Shown piece after piece: positions 27,351 to 38,322 of a stretch of DNA of 64,000 nt. The stretch spans positions 372,001 through 436,000 of the forward strand of contig NC_009362.1 of NCBI RefSeq assembly GCF_000092065.1. The letters run 5' to 3'. A program made the position numbers and the translations under genes. Positions within the stretch are counted from its first letter, which is position 1; the number at the start of each line of letters is the position of its first letter. The notes below the pieces were generated by a model. It was not told the DNA's origin. It searched no databases and saw nothing but the letters and a program-made list of their open reading frames with translations. This stretch comes from Ostreococcus lucimarinus CCE9901. Its lineage: Eukaryota; Chlorophyta; Mamiellophyceae; Mamiellales; Bathycoccaceae.

Positions 27351-28994
27351 ATGGAGCTTCATCCGCACCCGACAATCCCGCAAAAGAAGCCCGTCTTGGT
27401 GTGCATCCTCGACGGTTGGGGAGAGAATGAATACGAGGACGAGCACAACGCCGTGCATGTGGCCAAGACGCCGACGATGGACGCGCTCAAGGCGAAAGGT
27501 CAATCGTTCTATCGCACCGTCCAGGCGCACGGTACGGCCGTTGGCCTGCCCACCGATGCGGACATGGGGAACTCCGAAGTCGGGCACAACGCCCTGGGCG
27601 CGGGGAAGGTGATCGCGCAGGGAGCGTCCCTGGTTGACATTGCGCTTGAGACAAAGAACATGTTTAGCGACGCCGGGTGGGGGTACATCAAGCCCGCGTT
27701 CGCGAACAATACGCTTCACGTGATTGGATTATTGAGTGATGGCGGTGTGCACTCGCGCACGGATCAAATATTTGGCTTGATGCGAGGCGCGCTCGCGGAT
27801 GGGTGCAAAAAGTTGCGCCTGCACGTGCTCACCGACGGACGAGACGTTCCGGATGGTACATCGCACGAGTACATGGCAAAACTCGTCGCTGAACTCGACT
27901 CGTACACCGCGCAGGGATGTGATGCGAAGGTTGCTTCCGGTGGTGGACGCATGGCGGTGACCATGGATCGTTACGAAGCCGACTGGGGTATGGTTGAGCG
28001 GGGCTGGCGCGCGCACGTTTTGGGTGACGCCCCGCATAAGTTCAAGTGCCCGAAAGAAGCTTTGACGGAGCTTAAGAAGGATGGAGCCACCGACCAGTAC
28101 GTTGCACCGTTTGTCATCGTTGGCGATGATGGCGAAGCGGTCGGTACGATCCAAGACGACGATGCCGTCGTCATCTGCAACTTCCGCGCAGATCGCGTTG
28201 TCGAAATTTCCAAGGCTTTCGAGTATGCAGACTTTGACTCGTTCGATCGCGTGCGATTTCCCAAGACAAAGTTTGTGGGACTGATGCAGTACGATGGCGA
28301 CTTGAAGCTACCGGCGAACTATCTCGTTCCACCCCCGCTCATCGAGCGGACTTCTGGCGAATGGCTCGCGAAGAATGGATTGAAAACCTTCGCGTGCTCC
28401 GAAACTCAAAAGTTTGGTCATGTCACCTTCTTTTGGAACGGTAACCGCTCTGGGTACTTCAACGAAAATCTTGAAACATATGTCGAGATTCCGAGCGACA
28501 ATGTGCCTTTTAACCAAGCGCCGTTGATGAAGGCTCGCGAAATCACCGCAGCCGGGAAGGAGGCGTTGCTCTCTGGGAAGTACGACGTCGTTCGGATCAA
28601 CTACGCTAACCCTGATATGGTTGGTCACACCGGTGACATGGCGGCCACCGTTGCGGCTTGCGAAGAGTGCGATGCGTGCGTGAAGGAACTTCTCGACCTC
28701 GTGGAAGAGTTGGGTGGTATGTTCCTGGTCACCGCCGATCACGGCAACGCCGACGACATGGTGCAGCGCGACAAAAAGGGTGGCGCGTTGAAGGACGACA
28801 GCGGCGCACTCTTGGCTCTCACTTCGCACACTCTCGCTCCAGTTCCGGTCGCAATCGGTGGTCCGGCGTTGCCCACGGGTGTCAAGTTTCGCGACGATCT
28901 CCCAAAGGCTGGTCTCGCCAACGTCACGGCGACGTACATCAACCTCATGGGATACGAGGCGCCGGCTGAGATGGAGCCCAGTCTCATCGCGTGA
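27351..28994 (+). CDS. 2,3-bisphosphoglycerate-independent phosphoglycerate mutase
   Basis: 547 residues from the ATG at 27351, close to the plant iPGM length (~550-560). Metal/serine motif LVCILDGWGENEYEDEHNAV, phosphoserine region DMGNSEVGHNALGAGKVI (catalytic Ser), DGRDVPDGT, GGGRMAVTMDRYEADWGMVE, NFRADRVVEISKAFEY, and the alkaline-phosphatase-like metal site TADHGNADDM. Role: interconverts 3- and 2-phosphoglycerate in glycolysis/gluconeogenesis. No transit peptide: the N-terminus is MELHPHPTIPQKK, so cytosolic. The upstream satellite lies in its promoter. Confidence 0.97.
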   Translation: MELHPHPTIPQKKPVLVCILDGWGENEYEDEHNAVHVAKTPTMDALKAKGQSFYRTVQAHGTAVGLPTDADMGNSEVGHNALGAGKVIAQGASLVDIALETKNMFSDAGWGYIKPAFANNTLHVIGLLSDGGVHSRTDQIFGLMRGALADGCKKLRLHVLTDGRDVPDGTSHEYMAKLVAELDSYTAQGCDAKVASGGGRMAVTMDRYEADWGMVERGWRAHVLGDAPHKFKCPKEALTELKKDGATDQYVAPFVIVGDDGEAVGTIQDDDAVVICNFRADRVVEISKAFEYADFDSFDRVRFPKTKFVGLMQYDGDLKLPANYLVPPPLIERTSGEWLAKNGLKTFACSETQKFGHVTFFWNGNRSGYFNENLETYVEIPSDNVPFNQAPLMKAREITAAGKEALLSGKYDVVRINYANPDMVGHTGDMAATVAACEECDACVKELLDLVEELGGMFLVTADHGNADDMVQRDKKGGALKDDSGALLALTSHTLAPVPVAIGGPALPTGVKFRDDLPKAGLANVTATYINLMGYEAPAEMEPSLIA

Positions 28995-29139
28995 TCGCGA
29001 CCCGCGGAGCTCTTTGCGACGCGTCTCCACGCGCACTCAAGGTGCTTAATCTCGAATCACCATTAATCAGTCCTCATGTCAACATCAGATTTTTTCTTTA
29101 GACGCACCGTCCCGGCGACGCGTCTGTCCGCACTCTGCG

Positions 29140-30713
29140 ATGCGCGTCGACGGCGCTTCCTCGGCGTCCCTCGCGCGTGCGTCCGTCCCTCGCGTCGCGC
29201 GTGCGAGCACCGCTCGTTCGACAAGGCACCGCGCTCGTTCACATCGCGCGCGCGTCGTCGCCATGTCCACCACCGTCAAGTCTTGGGACGAACTTCGCGC
29301 GTCCCACACCGCGTCGACGTCGAGCTGCGTGAAACGGCTGACGGAAGACGCGCAGGCGCGCGCGCGCGGCGGTGGACCGGCGCATCAGGACAACGCGCTG
29401 CGATTGTTCGGCGCGCGCGAGGAGGACGTGCGGGTGACGTTTTATCGCGACCACGCGGGGGTGCGTGCTGAAGCGACGCGCCGTCGCGTCGGCGCCCCAG
29501 CGCGCCGCCCGAGCGCGCGGTTTGGATTTGGCGATTCGCGGCGAACGGAGAACGAAAGACTGACGCACGAACGCTCTCACTCGCGCAGTGGTGCCCGTAC
29601 TGTCAAAAGCTTTGGATCATGCTCGAAGAAAAACAAATCCCGTACCGAGTGGAGAAGATCAACATGCGATCGTACGGCGATAAACCAAAGGCGTTTCTGG
29701 ACAAGATTCCGAGCGGGCTGTTGCCGGTGGTGGAGATCGACGGGAATATGATCACGGAGAGTTTGGTCATCATGCAAATCCTCGAACGCGAGTTCCCGGA
29801 GCGACCGACGCTTCCCGAGGATAAGTTTGAGGCGGCGAACGTGCTTTTGAAGCTCGAACGTCAGTTGTTTTCGGATTGGTGCGGCCTCGTGTTTCGGCCC
29901 TCGATGCCGGGACCGCTGGGAGCGAGAGCGGGATTCGAAAAGACGTTGGACAAGGTCGACGAAGCGCTCGGCTCTACGGAAGGACCATGGTTTCTCGGGG
30001 GAGAAAGTCCAAGCATTGTGGACTTTCAGTACGTCTCGCACGTCGAGCGCATGAACGCGAGCGTTCTGTATTGGAAGGGACTGCAAATGCGCGGCACAAA
30101 GCGTTGGGCCAACATAGAAAGGTGGCTCCTCGCGTTTGAGGCGAGACCGACGTATCAGGCGACAAAGAGCGACTACTACACGCACATCATGGATATCCCA
30201 CCTCAATATGGACCGGGATACGCCGATAAAAACGCCGCGGTGGACGAAGCTGTGGCGGTCATCGGCGGCGAAAAGAGTTGGCGATTACCGGTTTCTCTAT
30301 CTGCTGACGGCTTGGAGCCGCTTCCGGAATCTATGAACCGAGGTGAAGAGGACGCAAAGCATGAAGCAGCGTATAAACTGATTGCAAACTCTGCAAATAT
30401 CGTCAAGTTTGCTTGCAGAGGTATGGGCGAGCCAGGTCGCAAGCAGTTCGGTGCTCCGCTCGCGGATCCTTATGCGGTCCCGAATTTAAACTACGAAAGT
30501 CGCGTCGATGAATGCTTGCGAAAGGTGGCGCAGGCTCTGATCGAGGGTACCGCCGAGCCATCGGAACCAAGTTCGAATACAAGCTCGGAGGCGAAATCCG
30601 TTCGTAAATGTCTAGCATACCTGCGCGATCGCGTCGGGGTCCCGCGAGATATGAGCTATCCCGCGGCGATGCAACTCAGAGCGCACTTAAACTGGTGCGC
30701 CGACTCGCTTTAG
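29140..30713 (+). CDS. Plastid-targeted glutathione S-transferase family protein, one intron
   Basis: Exon 1 29140..29460 and exon 2 29589..30713 join in phase 0 into 481 residues. The intron (29461..29588, 128 bp) starts GTGCGTG and contains AGACTGACG. The join RDHAG|WCPYCQKLWIMLEEKQIP creates the thioredoxin-fold active site WCPYC of an omega/DHAR-like GST N-domain, followed by IPSGLLPVVEIDGN and ITESLVIMQILE. Exon 1 begins with a plastid transit peptide (MRVDGASSASLARASVPRVA). The C-terminal helical domain contains GPWFLGGESPSIVDFQYVSH. The last ~200 residues are a family-specific extension. Probably a plastid GSH-dependent reductase or transferase; substrate unknown. Confidence 0.88.
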
Positions 30714-30757
30714 ATCGCTTGCTTAGTATTGATACAGAGATTTTTCTATGCGCTAAT

Positions 30758-31330
30758 TCATCTACCATCTAATCGCTTCTCTCGCTCGATAGTTTCTCGC
30801 TCGAACTTCATCAATATATTCGTCGTTCGTCGCCCCGACGCGTCCCCGGGGGCCTGTTCCGAGTAATAGCAGCTCACCTTGGATGGAAATCCCGCGCTTC
30901 GCAAGATTCCCCCCACCATCCCCGCCGCGAATGCTCCGCAATTCAGATCGCCGTAATCTTTTGGCACGCTCACGAATCGATTCACGAGCAAGTCCCGATC
31001 GGACAGCAGGTACTCGTCGTCGTCGTACACCTCCAACGAATCCGCCGCGCGCCCGAACGCGTTTTTCCAAAACGAGCTCTGAATGAATTGCAATAGCGGT
31101 AACAACCGATTCTCCCGCTTCCCCGGCCCGCGCTCACGGAAACTCTGCGCCTCGTACATTCGCCGTCCCACGTCCGCGCCCGCGTCCTCGAGCGCGCGTT
31201 CGAGTTCGCTCGTATCCTTGGCGCGACTCTTGTGGTACTGGACGAGTTCGGAAAATAACAGCGCGTAGGCGCTCAGCGCGACGTCACGCTTGCCTCGAGT
31301 GAGGGTTTTGGGCGTCGTCGACGCATTCAT
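30758..31330 (-). CDS. TRAPPC5: TRAPPC5 (Trs31) subunit of TRAPP tethering complex
   Basis: 190 residues, full length for Bet3-family TRAPPC5. VALSAYALLFSELVQYHKSR begins the helical fold. RRMYEAQSF and the central helices follow, then SVPKDYGDLNCGAFAAGMVG, the TRAPPC5 signature with the buried Cys, and RRTTNILMKF at the end. Role: GEF/tether for Rab1/Ypt1 at the Golgi; works with Bet3, Trs20, Trs23, Trs33. Start: ATG 31330. The gene converges on the GST gene (44 bp) and is divergent from the CCDC137-like gene (207-bp spacer). Confidence 0.95.
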   Translation of the reverse strand: MNASTTPKTLTRGKRDVALSAYALLFSELVQYHKSRAKDTSELERALEDAGADVGRRMYEAQSFRERGPGKRENRLLPLLQFIQSSFWKNAFGRAADSLEVYDDDEYLLSDRDLLVNRFVSVPKDYGDLNCGAFAAGMVGGILRSAGFPSKVSCYYSEQAPGDASGRRTTNILMKFERETIEREKRLDGR

Positions 31331-31537
31331 CGTCGTCGACGCGCCTCGGTCGACGACGCGCGCGTCGAAGTCACGACACCACGCGTCGACGAGGACGCGG
31401 ATTCGGATTTCAGCAAAAGTCTAGGGTACAGCGCGCGCGGGACACTCCGACGCGTCGCGGGTCTGTCCGATCGAGCTCGCGCGGCCGAGCGACGCGCGCG
31501 CAATCGCACAGACCCGTGCACGCGCGTCGCCCGCATC

Positions 31538-32548
31538 ATGGGGGGCATACGAGGCAAGAGCGCGCGTAAGCGCGCCAAGATGGCGCAAAACTCGAAAACT
31601 TTCGACCGCATCTCGGGACGGTTTTACGACGAGAAAGTGGCCATGCCTTCGGGAAAGGTGAGCGAAGATGTGATGCTGAGCGCGCCGAAGTCGTTCAAGC
31701 GATTTCTCGCCGCCAAAGCCGCGGCAGAGTCGCGATCGAAGCGACGAGACCGCGTCGAAGACGACGATAGCGAAGAAGAAGAACCGGCGGCGGCCAAAGA
31801 GAGAGGCGAAGAAAAGGTCGATGACGTCGGCGAGGAGTCGTCGGAGGACGACAGGGGAGAGGCCACGAATAGAAATATCAGCGGAGAAGGAGCACTGACC
31901 TCAGTAGCGCCACTGGTGCGAGCACAACCCGATAAAGGGAACGCCACGCTGAGGGCGATGGATGAAAAAGCGGCGACGGCGGCGCGGGAGGCTGAGGCCG
32001 AGGCAAAGAAGAAAAAGAAGAAACATCTTTCTCTAAGAGAGCGGAAAAAACGGGATCGAGTGGCGTTGCGGGCGCAGAAAGAAGAAGAGGCAGAGTTCTT
32101 GCGAGGGGGTGGAAACACGGTGCGGTTTGGCGAAGTCGCCGAGGCGCCACCGACAATTACGCTCAAGCGAAAAAGCGGAGGAAAGGGGGAAAAGGAGGTT
32201 CCGATCGCGCAGAGTGGGCATAAAATAGTCGAAATTGCCGAAAATCAAACCGGAGGGAAGTCTAATAGGCAGTCGAAAATATTTGCCGACCTCTTGAGCG
32301 CTGCAAAAGGATCTTCGGCGAAGAGTAAGAAAAAGTCTGAGACACAAGGGCTCAAACGTACGGCGGATTTAGCGGCGTTGCGGGCGCAAGTGATCTCAGA
32401 TTATCGTTCGATGAAGGGTCGCCCCATGAATAACGGGCGCAACGTCAAGCTCGCGAGTAACCCGACGAAACTTTTCCAGTCTGGCGCCGGGTCTCTGCAA
32501 GGCGTCGGGGGTATCAGCGCCGCGCAACTTCGCAAGGATCGTCGATGA
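31538..32548 (+). CDS. CCDC137-like nucleolar basic protein
   Basis: 336 residues. Low-complexity Lys/Glu-rich sequence through the middle. The core KKKKHLSLRERKKRDRVALR is followed by VRFGEVAEAPPTITL, the pattern that defines the CCDC137 family. C-terminal AALRAQVISDYRSMKGR gives an R-x-x-x-I-x-x-Y-R-x-x-K(K/R) helix. The N-terminus has MGGIRGKSARKRAKMAQNSK. Its function is poorly known; human CCDC137 is nucleolar. The composition fits a nucleolar/ribosome-biogenesis factor. The 3' end is 71 bp from the convergent CPS stop. Confidence 0.7.
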   Translation: MGGIRGKSARKRAKMAQNSKTFDRISGRFYDEKVAMPSGKVSEDVMLSAPKSFKRFLAAKAAAESRSKRRDRVEDDDSEEEEPAAAKERGEEKVDDVGEESSEDDRGEATNRNISGEGALTSVAPLVRAQPDKGNATLRAMDEKAATAAREAEAEAKKKKKKHLSLRERKKRDRVALRAQKEEEAEFLRGGGNTVRFGEVAEAPPTITLKRKSGGKGEKEVPIAQSGHKIVEIAENQTGGKSNRQSKIFADLLSAAKGSSAKSKKKSETQGLKRTADLAALRAQVISDYRSMKGRPMNNGRNVKLASNPTKLFQSGAGSLQGVGGISAAQLRKDRR

Positions 32549-32619
32549 GCCAGTTTAGTGGTATGTAGTAATAAGATTAGCATGACAAACCGTAAATTTA
32601 GTCGCAATTTAGTGAAGCT

Positions 32620-35600
32620 CTAGAAGAAATCTTGCAAGGCATCCATCACCAAGTCATTCTGTTGCAAGACTCTGACGGCGCCAACAGTCGCCTTCGCGCC
32701 AGCGATCGTCGTCACCATAGGAACCTTGAGGCCAACCGCGGTGCGACGGATCTCGCGACCATCCACCAAATCTTGAGCGTCACCAGACGAGGTGACAACC
32801 ATCAAACCAATCTCACCGTTGCGGATCATGTCACCAATATGAGGGCGGCCCTCGTGGACCTTCTTCACCTTGGTAACGGGAACGCCCGCGTTTTCTAAGT
32901 GGCTCGCCGTACCGCCGGTCGAGAGGACCGTATATTTCATGGCGACGAGGTCACGCGCTATGTCAACTATGGCATCCTTATCACCATCACGGACGGAGAT
33001 GAACACATTGCCAGAAGTTGGCAAACGTTGTCCAGCAGCGAGCTGCGCCTTGCAGTAGGCACGGCTGAAGTCCTTGTCGATGCCCATCACTTCACCGGTA
33101 CTTCTCATCTCCGGACCGAGCAACGTGTCGGCGCCCGGGAACTTATCGAACGGAAGAACCGCTTCCTTGACGGCGACGTGGTTGAGCTTCACTTCTTCCG
33201 TGAAGCCGATTTCCTTCAACGTTTTTCCCGCCATCACCAAAGAGGCATACTTCGCCAATGGGTGACCGATCGCCTTAGCAACAAACGGCACCGTACGAGA
33301 CGCACGAGGGTTTGCCTCAATAATATAAGGAGTGCCGTCCGGAGTCACGGCGTACTGAATGTTTATGAGACCAACAACTCCAAGTCGACGAGCAAGCTTA
33401 GGAGTCCATTCGCGGATAGTCGCCAAGGCAGATTCAGGGATGGTTTGGGTCGGCAAAGAGCACGCAGAGTCACCGGAGTGCACACCTGCCTGTTCGATAT
33501 GTTCCATGATCCCACCAATGACAACGTTGCCTTCCATGTCGCACAGAGCATCGCAATCAATTTCCGTCGCGTTTTGGAGGTACTTGTCAACGAGGACGGG
33601 TCGTTCCGGATCAACTTCCACCGCAGTGTTGATGTATCGCTTCAAATCGGCAGTAGAACCAACGATTTCCATCGCACGACCACCAAGAACATAAGACGGG
33701 CGAACCATGACCGGGTAACCGAGTTTTTCAGCCACCTTCAGCGCCTCTTCCTCGGAGCGAGCGACGCCGCCCGGGGGTTGAAGGATTTCAAGTTCATCCA
33801 AAATATCGATCCAACGCTCACGATCTTCAGCCGCATCGATGGAGTCCGGAGGCGTACCCAAAATCTTCGTGAAGCCGTTACCGGACGCCGCCGGAATCGG
33901 GTTCGCGTTTAGCGCGGCCTCAAGCTTCGTGGCAAGGCTCAACGGAGTTTGGCCGCCGAACTGCACGATAATGCCTTCCGGACGCTCAGTCTCGCACACG
34001 TTCAAGACATCTTCCACCGTCAAAGGTTCAAAGTACAAGCGATCAGAAGTGTCGTAGTCCGTCGACACAGTTTCTGGGTTACTGTTGAGCATAATAGTCT
34101 CAAAGCCTGCATCGGCAAGCGCGAACGCGGCGTGGCAGCAGCAGTAATCGAACTCGATACCTTGGCCAATACGGTTCGGGCCACCACCCAAAATGAGAAT
34201 CTTACGGTTGTTCGTCGGTTCGGCTTCATCATTTCCATCGTAGGAAGAGTACATATAAGGCGTGTCCGCTTGGAACTCCGCCGCGCAAGTATCGACGCGC
34301 TTCATCGACGGGACGCAGCCCTTGCCGGTGCGGGCCTTGCGGATAGTCATCTCATCCGTGCCAGGGAAAGCGACAGAGATTTGAGCGTCGCTGAAACCAC
34401 GTCTCTTGACTTCAAGCCAATCGTTTTCGCTAAGTTCATCGATCGACTTGAGCGACTTTAACCAACACTCGGTTTCGTAAAGTTCACCGAGTTGGCGAAC
34501 AAACCATGGGTCCATCGTCGTGAGGTTGATGATCTCCTTCTCCGTAAATCCAGCCAGGAACGCTTCGTGGATGGTCACAATTCTTTCAGGGTTCGGAATA
34601 GTAAGACCATCGCGAATGGCGGAGACATCACCTTGCATGAAGCCATCCTTCTTGCTGAGACCCCAACCAGAGAAGCCCGTCTCGAGAGAGCGGAACGCCT
34701 TTTGGAAGGACTCTTGCCAGGTGCGACCCATGGCCATCGCTTCACCGACGGACTTCATTTGAGTCGTGAGCACCGCCTTAGCACCCGGAAACTTCTCGAA
34801 AGCGAATCGAGGAATCTTAGTGATGACGTAATCGATCGACGGCTCAAACGACGCCGGCGTCTTGAGCGTAATATCGTTCGGGATGCCGTCGAGGGTGCAA
34901 CCGACCGCAAGCTTTGCAGCCATCTTAGCGATCGGAAAACCAGTCGCCTTGGAAGCCAAAGCAGAAGATCTAGACACGCGCGGGTTCATCTCGATAATCA
35001 TGACTTGACCATCGACTGGGTTGACAGCCATCTGCACGTTCGAACCACCGCACTCTACGCCGATCTCACGAATAATAGCAACCGAGGCATCGCGAAGACG
35101 CTGGTATTCCTTATCCGTGAGCGTCTCAGCCGGGGCAACAGTGATGGAATCACCGGTGTGCACGCCCATGGGATCGAAGTTTTCGATCGAGCACACGATG
35201 ACGACGTTGTCGGCAAGATCACGCATCACCTCGAGCTCGTACTCCTTCCAGCCGAGCAAAGATTGCTCAATCAAAACTTGGCTCGTCGCAGACGCATCGA
35301 GACCACCCTTGACGATGTTTTCAAACTCAGCCATGTTATACGCGATACCACCCCCAGAACCGCCGAGAGTGAAAGCAGGACGGATGATGAGCGGCATGGT
35401 GCCGATGTCCGCCGCGATGGTTTGCGCCTGCGCCCACGTCTCGGCTGTGCCAGACTTGGGCGTGTTCAAGCCAATCTTGTCCATCGCATCCTTAAAAAGC
35501 TGACGATCTTCAGCCTTGTTGATAGCATCAAGCTTAGCACCGATCAACTCGACGTTGTACTTGGCCAAAATCCCGGACTCCGCGAGCGCCTTGGTCAAGT

Positions 35601-36347
35601 TGAGCGCGGTTTGCCCGCCCATCGTCGGCAACAAGGCGTCCGGCTTTTCGCGCGCGATGATTTGCTCAACGCTCTCCGGCGACATCGGCGTCACATACGT
35701 GCGACTCGCCGTCTCTGGATCCGTCATAATCGTCGCCGGGTTCGAGTTCACGAGCACGACTTCGTATCCTTCGGCGCGCAACGCCTTGCACGCCTGGGTC
35801 CCAGAGTAATCAAACTCGCACGCCTACCAAAGTTCAAACTCGCACCACCGTCAGTCTTTCCGCGCCCGTGTCGAGACGACGAACGAAACACAATTAATTC
35901 TCACTAAACCGTTCGCGCCAATCCCCCGAAGCGTCGCTACCCCGCGCGTCGCTCCCTCGCGATCGCCCCCGCCGCGGTTTGAATATTTAAAAACGCGCCC
36001 GCGCTCGCGTTCGCGATCACCCCCTCCCATCCCGCGCCGTTCGCCTCTCCTCCCTCCCCGAGCGCGTCATCGCGCGCGCGCACCTGTCCGATCACGATCG
36101 GTCCCGCGCCCAGGATCATGATCTTCTTCAAGTCGGTTCTCTTTTGGCTCTTCGTCGCCTGATCCCACGCTCGAAAAACCTCGCTCTCGCCACCCATCGC
36201 GCGCGCCGCGTTCGCGACGCCGCGTTTGAGCGCGTTCGGGCGCGCGTTTCCGCGACTCGCGCGTTTCTTCTCGCGCGTGATCGAGTTTTTCCGCGCGAAC
36301 TCGCGTCGGAGCGCGACGCGCGCGGGGGCGAGCGCCATCGTCGCCAT
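32620..36347 (-). CDS. CARB: Carbamoyl-phosphate synthase large subunit, plastid, one intron
   Basis: Exon 1 36347..36084 encodes a transit peptide and the start of the enzyme ([17 protein letters not shown]). The intron (36083..35824, 260 bp) starts GTGCGCG, contains AGACTGACGG and ends TTTGGTAG. Exon 2 (35823..32620) completes 1155 residues. It has two ATP-grasp halves: the first contains [47 protein letters not shown]. The second has [59 protein letters not shown]. The C-terminal methylglyoxal-like regulatory domain follows. Role: makes carbamoyl phosphate from glutamine-derived ammonia for arginine and pyrimidines, in the plastid with the CarA subunit (not present here). Regulated allosterically through the C-terminal domain in relatives. 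Confidence 0.97.
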
Positions 36348-36704
36348 CGACGCGGCGGCGCGCAGTGCGGCGCGGCGATCGCGGCGGGGCGATCGCGGGA
36401 CGCCTGGTGGCGTGCGCGACGATGGGGCACACCGTCGGCGAGTCACGAACCGTCGACGAGTCACGAACCGTCGACGAGTCACGAACCGTCGACGAGTCAC
36501 GAACCGTCGGCGAGTCACGAACCGTCGGCGAGTCGGCGCGTCGTCCCCGCGGACGCCCGTCGCGCCGTCGGCCCGTCGCGCGCGGGGCGTCGCGCGCGCG
36601 CGACGCGCGCGCGATTCGTTCGCGGACGACGACGCGACGGCGCGACGCGCGACGCGCGAGGGGCGAACGTCGGACGCGTCGCCGGCGACGCGCGACGGAC
36701 GACG
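36348..36704. promoter_or_regulatory. Divergent promoter between CPS and membrane-protein genes
   Basis: 357 bp separating divergent starts. It carries the 18-bp tandem repeat at 36431-36538 and otherwise only GC-rich sequence. Frames continue through it without stops in several phases, but the translation is Arg/Ser repeats. Confidence 0.5.
36431..36538. repeat. 18-bp minisatellite, six units
   Basis: Unit accgtcgRcgagtcacga repeats from 36431, 36449, 36467, 36485 and 36503; the sixth unit (36521) diverges at its end. Copies differ only at one G/A position (units 1, 5 and 6 are G, units 2-4 are A). It lies in the divergent promoter ~85 bp upstream of the CPS start codon. Length is a multiple of three, so it stays open in frame, but the ATG chosen for CPS excludes it. 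Confidence 0.92.
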
Positions 36705-37367
36705 ATGGCGACGCGACGCGCGCGAGCGACGACGCGACAGCCGCGCGCGAAGGACGCCGCGGCGGACGCGGCGGACGCGCGCCGGGGGAAGGGCGCGGCG
36801 TCGACGCGGGAACCGCGACGGGCGGAGCTGCGCGCGGAGAAGGCGGCGCGATGGCCGATGTGCATGGCGATCGCGATCGAGAAGACGACGGTGGTGCGAG
36901 GGGTGGTCGTCGCGTGCGCGGCGGTGGCGCTGGCGGTGGCGCTGACGTTGATGGATTGGAGCGACGACGGGGCGGGGGCGTTTTTGAGAAAGATTCGATG
37001 GGCTCTGAACCCGTTGAGCGTGTTCGTGGCGTGCGAACTTAACGTTCTCATCACCGCGTTCGTGGTGTTGTTTCCGGTGACGTACGCGCAGGCGGCGATC
37101 GACGAGCGAGAGGGAGTGGAGGAGAGCGACACGCTGCGGTTGTTAAAACTGCCAGCCATCGTCGCGGAGTTCGCGGTCGGGAGCAAGGTGGCGATCGCGC
37201 GCTTGGGGGACGTCATCGTCAGAGATTTTTCGCTCTTCATGGTCGTTTACTTGTCGTTCGCTGGGTATTGGCTCGCGTTGGATGGCGATCCGATCGATAG
37301 CGGCGTCGGCGCGTCGAGCGTGCACGAAATGGAGGGCGGCGTCTCCGTGCACTCGTTGGTGCAATAG
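36705..37367 (+). CDS. Membrane protein of unknown function
   Basis: 220 residues from ATG 36705. A Lys/Arg/Ala-rich N-terminal ~50 residues may be a transit peptide. It is followed by three or four hydrophobic segments (VVRGVVVACAAVALAVALTL; NPLSVFVACELNVLITAFVV; FSLFMVVYLSFAGYWLALD). Between them an amphipathic acidic stretch reads DEREGVEESDTLRLL. No recognised signature. The alternative in-frame ATG at 36858 would remove the basic leader. It ends 157 bp before the GFA gene; no intron signal. Coding quality is good (hydrophobic helices preserved), but homology is unknown. Confidence 0.6.
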   Translation: MATRRARATTRQPRAKDAAADAADARRGKGAASTREPRRAELRAEKAARWPMCMAIAIEKTTVVRGVVVACAAVALAVALTLMDWSDDGAGAFLRKIRWALNPLSVFVACELNVLITAFVVLFPVTYAQAAIDEREGVEESDTLRLLKLPAIVAEFAVGSKVAIARLGDVIVRDFSLFMVVYLSFAGYWLALDGDPIDSGVGASSVHEMEGGVSVHSLVQ

Positions 37368-37523
37368 ATGGACGCCGAGCGTCGACGATGAGGATCTAGT
37401 CGTACCATTAGCGTTGTATGAGATGTAATTTTTCGCGCAAATCAGCACGCTCGATTAATCATCGGTCGATCGGGTCGGCGCCGTCGCCGCACAGCGCGAC
37501 GCGGCGGCGAGCCGGTCGCGCGC

Positions 37524-38181
37524 ATGCGCTGCGTCCTCGCATCGCAGCGCGCGAGTCAGACGGGGACATCAGTAACGCCATACCGCGTTCGTCGCACGCG
37601 CACCGCGTCTCGTATCCTCGCACGCTCGTCCTTCGGGTCCGTCGTCATGAGTTCTGGCGAACACGAAATCGTTCGCTCGGGGACGTGTTTTTGCGAACAC
37701 GCCAAAGTCACGGTCACTGGATCCCCAGTGGCGGTGAGCATATGTCACTGCACGATCTGCCGCAAGCTCTGTGGGGCGCCGTTCTCCGCACAAGCGCTGT
37801 GTAAGGCGGAGCAAGTGAAGATCGAGCACGAGGGCGAACCGACGGCGACGGCTTCGAGCGCAAACGTTGATCGATGCCGGTGCGCAAAGTGTGGAAGCCC
37901 GATATACGCATCGTTGATGAAGGTACGACCGTAGATTGAAAATTAGAATTCGCCACCGTCATCGCGACGAAGCCGACTGACGCGCGTCGTCGCTTGAAAA
38001 ACAGGGAAAAATGATCGCCGTACCGCTCTCCGTGCTCAATACGCGCGCGAGCGACGACTTGAAGCCGACGCATCACATGTACTACGGACAGAGAATCGTG
38101 GAATGCGCGGGGGATGGTTTGCCCAAATTTTTAAAATCCAAGGGCGAGCTCTGGACGCCCGAAAGCGACGCAATGATGTAA
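37524..38181 (+). CDS. GFA-type (CENP-V/GFA fold) zinc enzyme, one intron
   Basis: Exon 1 37524..37922, intron 37923..38004 (82 bp: GTACGAC, CGACTGACG, ends AAACAG), exon 2 38005..38181; total 191 residues. Zinc-site motif GTCFCEHAKVTVTGSPVAVS followed by ICHCTICRKLCGAPF (C-x-C, H-C-x2-C) and RCRCAKCGSPIY. Exon 2 adds MIAVPLSVLNTR, KPTHHMYYGQRIVE and DGLPKFLKSKGELW, the family's C-terminal half. A second possible start at 37647 (MSSGEHEIVRSG) would give a shorter product without the Arg-rich leader. Members bind zinc and act on glutathione adducts; the reaction here is unknown. The frame of exon 1 alone would end in TAG in the intron, so splicing is required. Confidence 0.88.
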
Positions 38182-38322
38182 CAACAAAGCCCAAGCCCCC
38201 GAGCCCACCCAAGCCAGAGCGAAGCGAAGCACGAAGCGACGCACCGCCGCCGTCATTCGACGCCGCTCCGCGCGCGCGCCGTCGGGAATTCGCGCGACGC
38301 GCACGGACAGAGCGCGGTAATC

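Noticed and set aside
26561-27430. Long frames through the GATC repeat
   Set aside because: Exist only because the repeat lacks stop codons; translations are Arg/Asp/Ser/Ile repeats.
36144-36704. Upstream extension of the membrane-protein frame through the 18-bp repeat
   Set aside because: Overlaps CPS exon 1 and reads as SHEPST repeats; ATG 36705 is more sensible.
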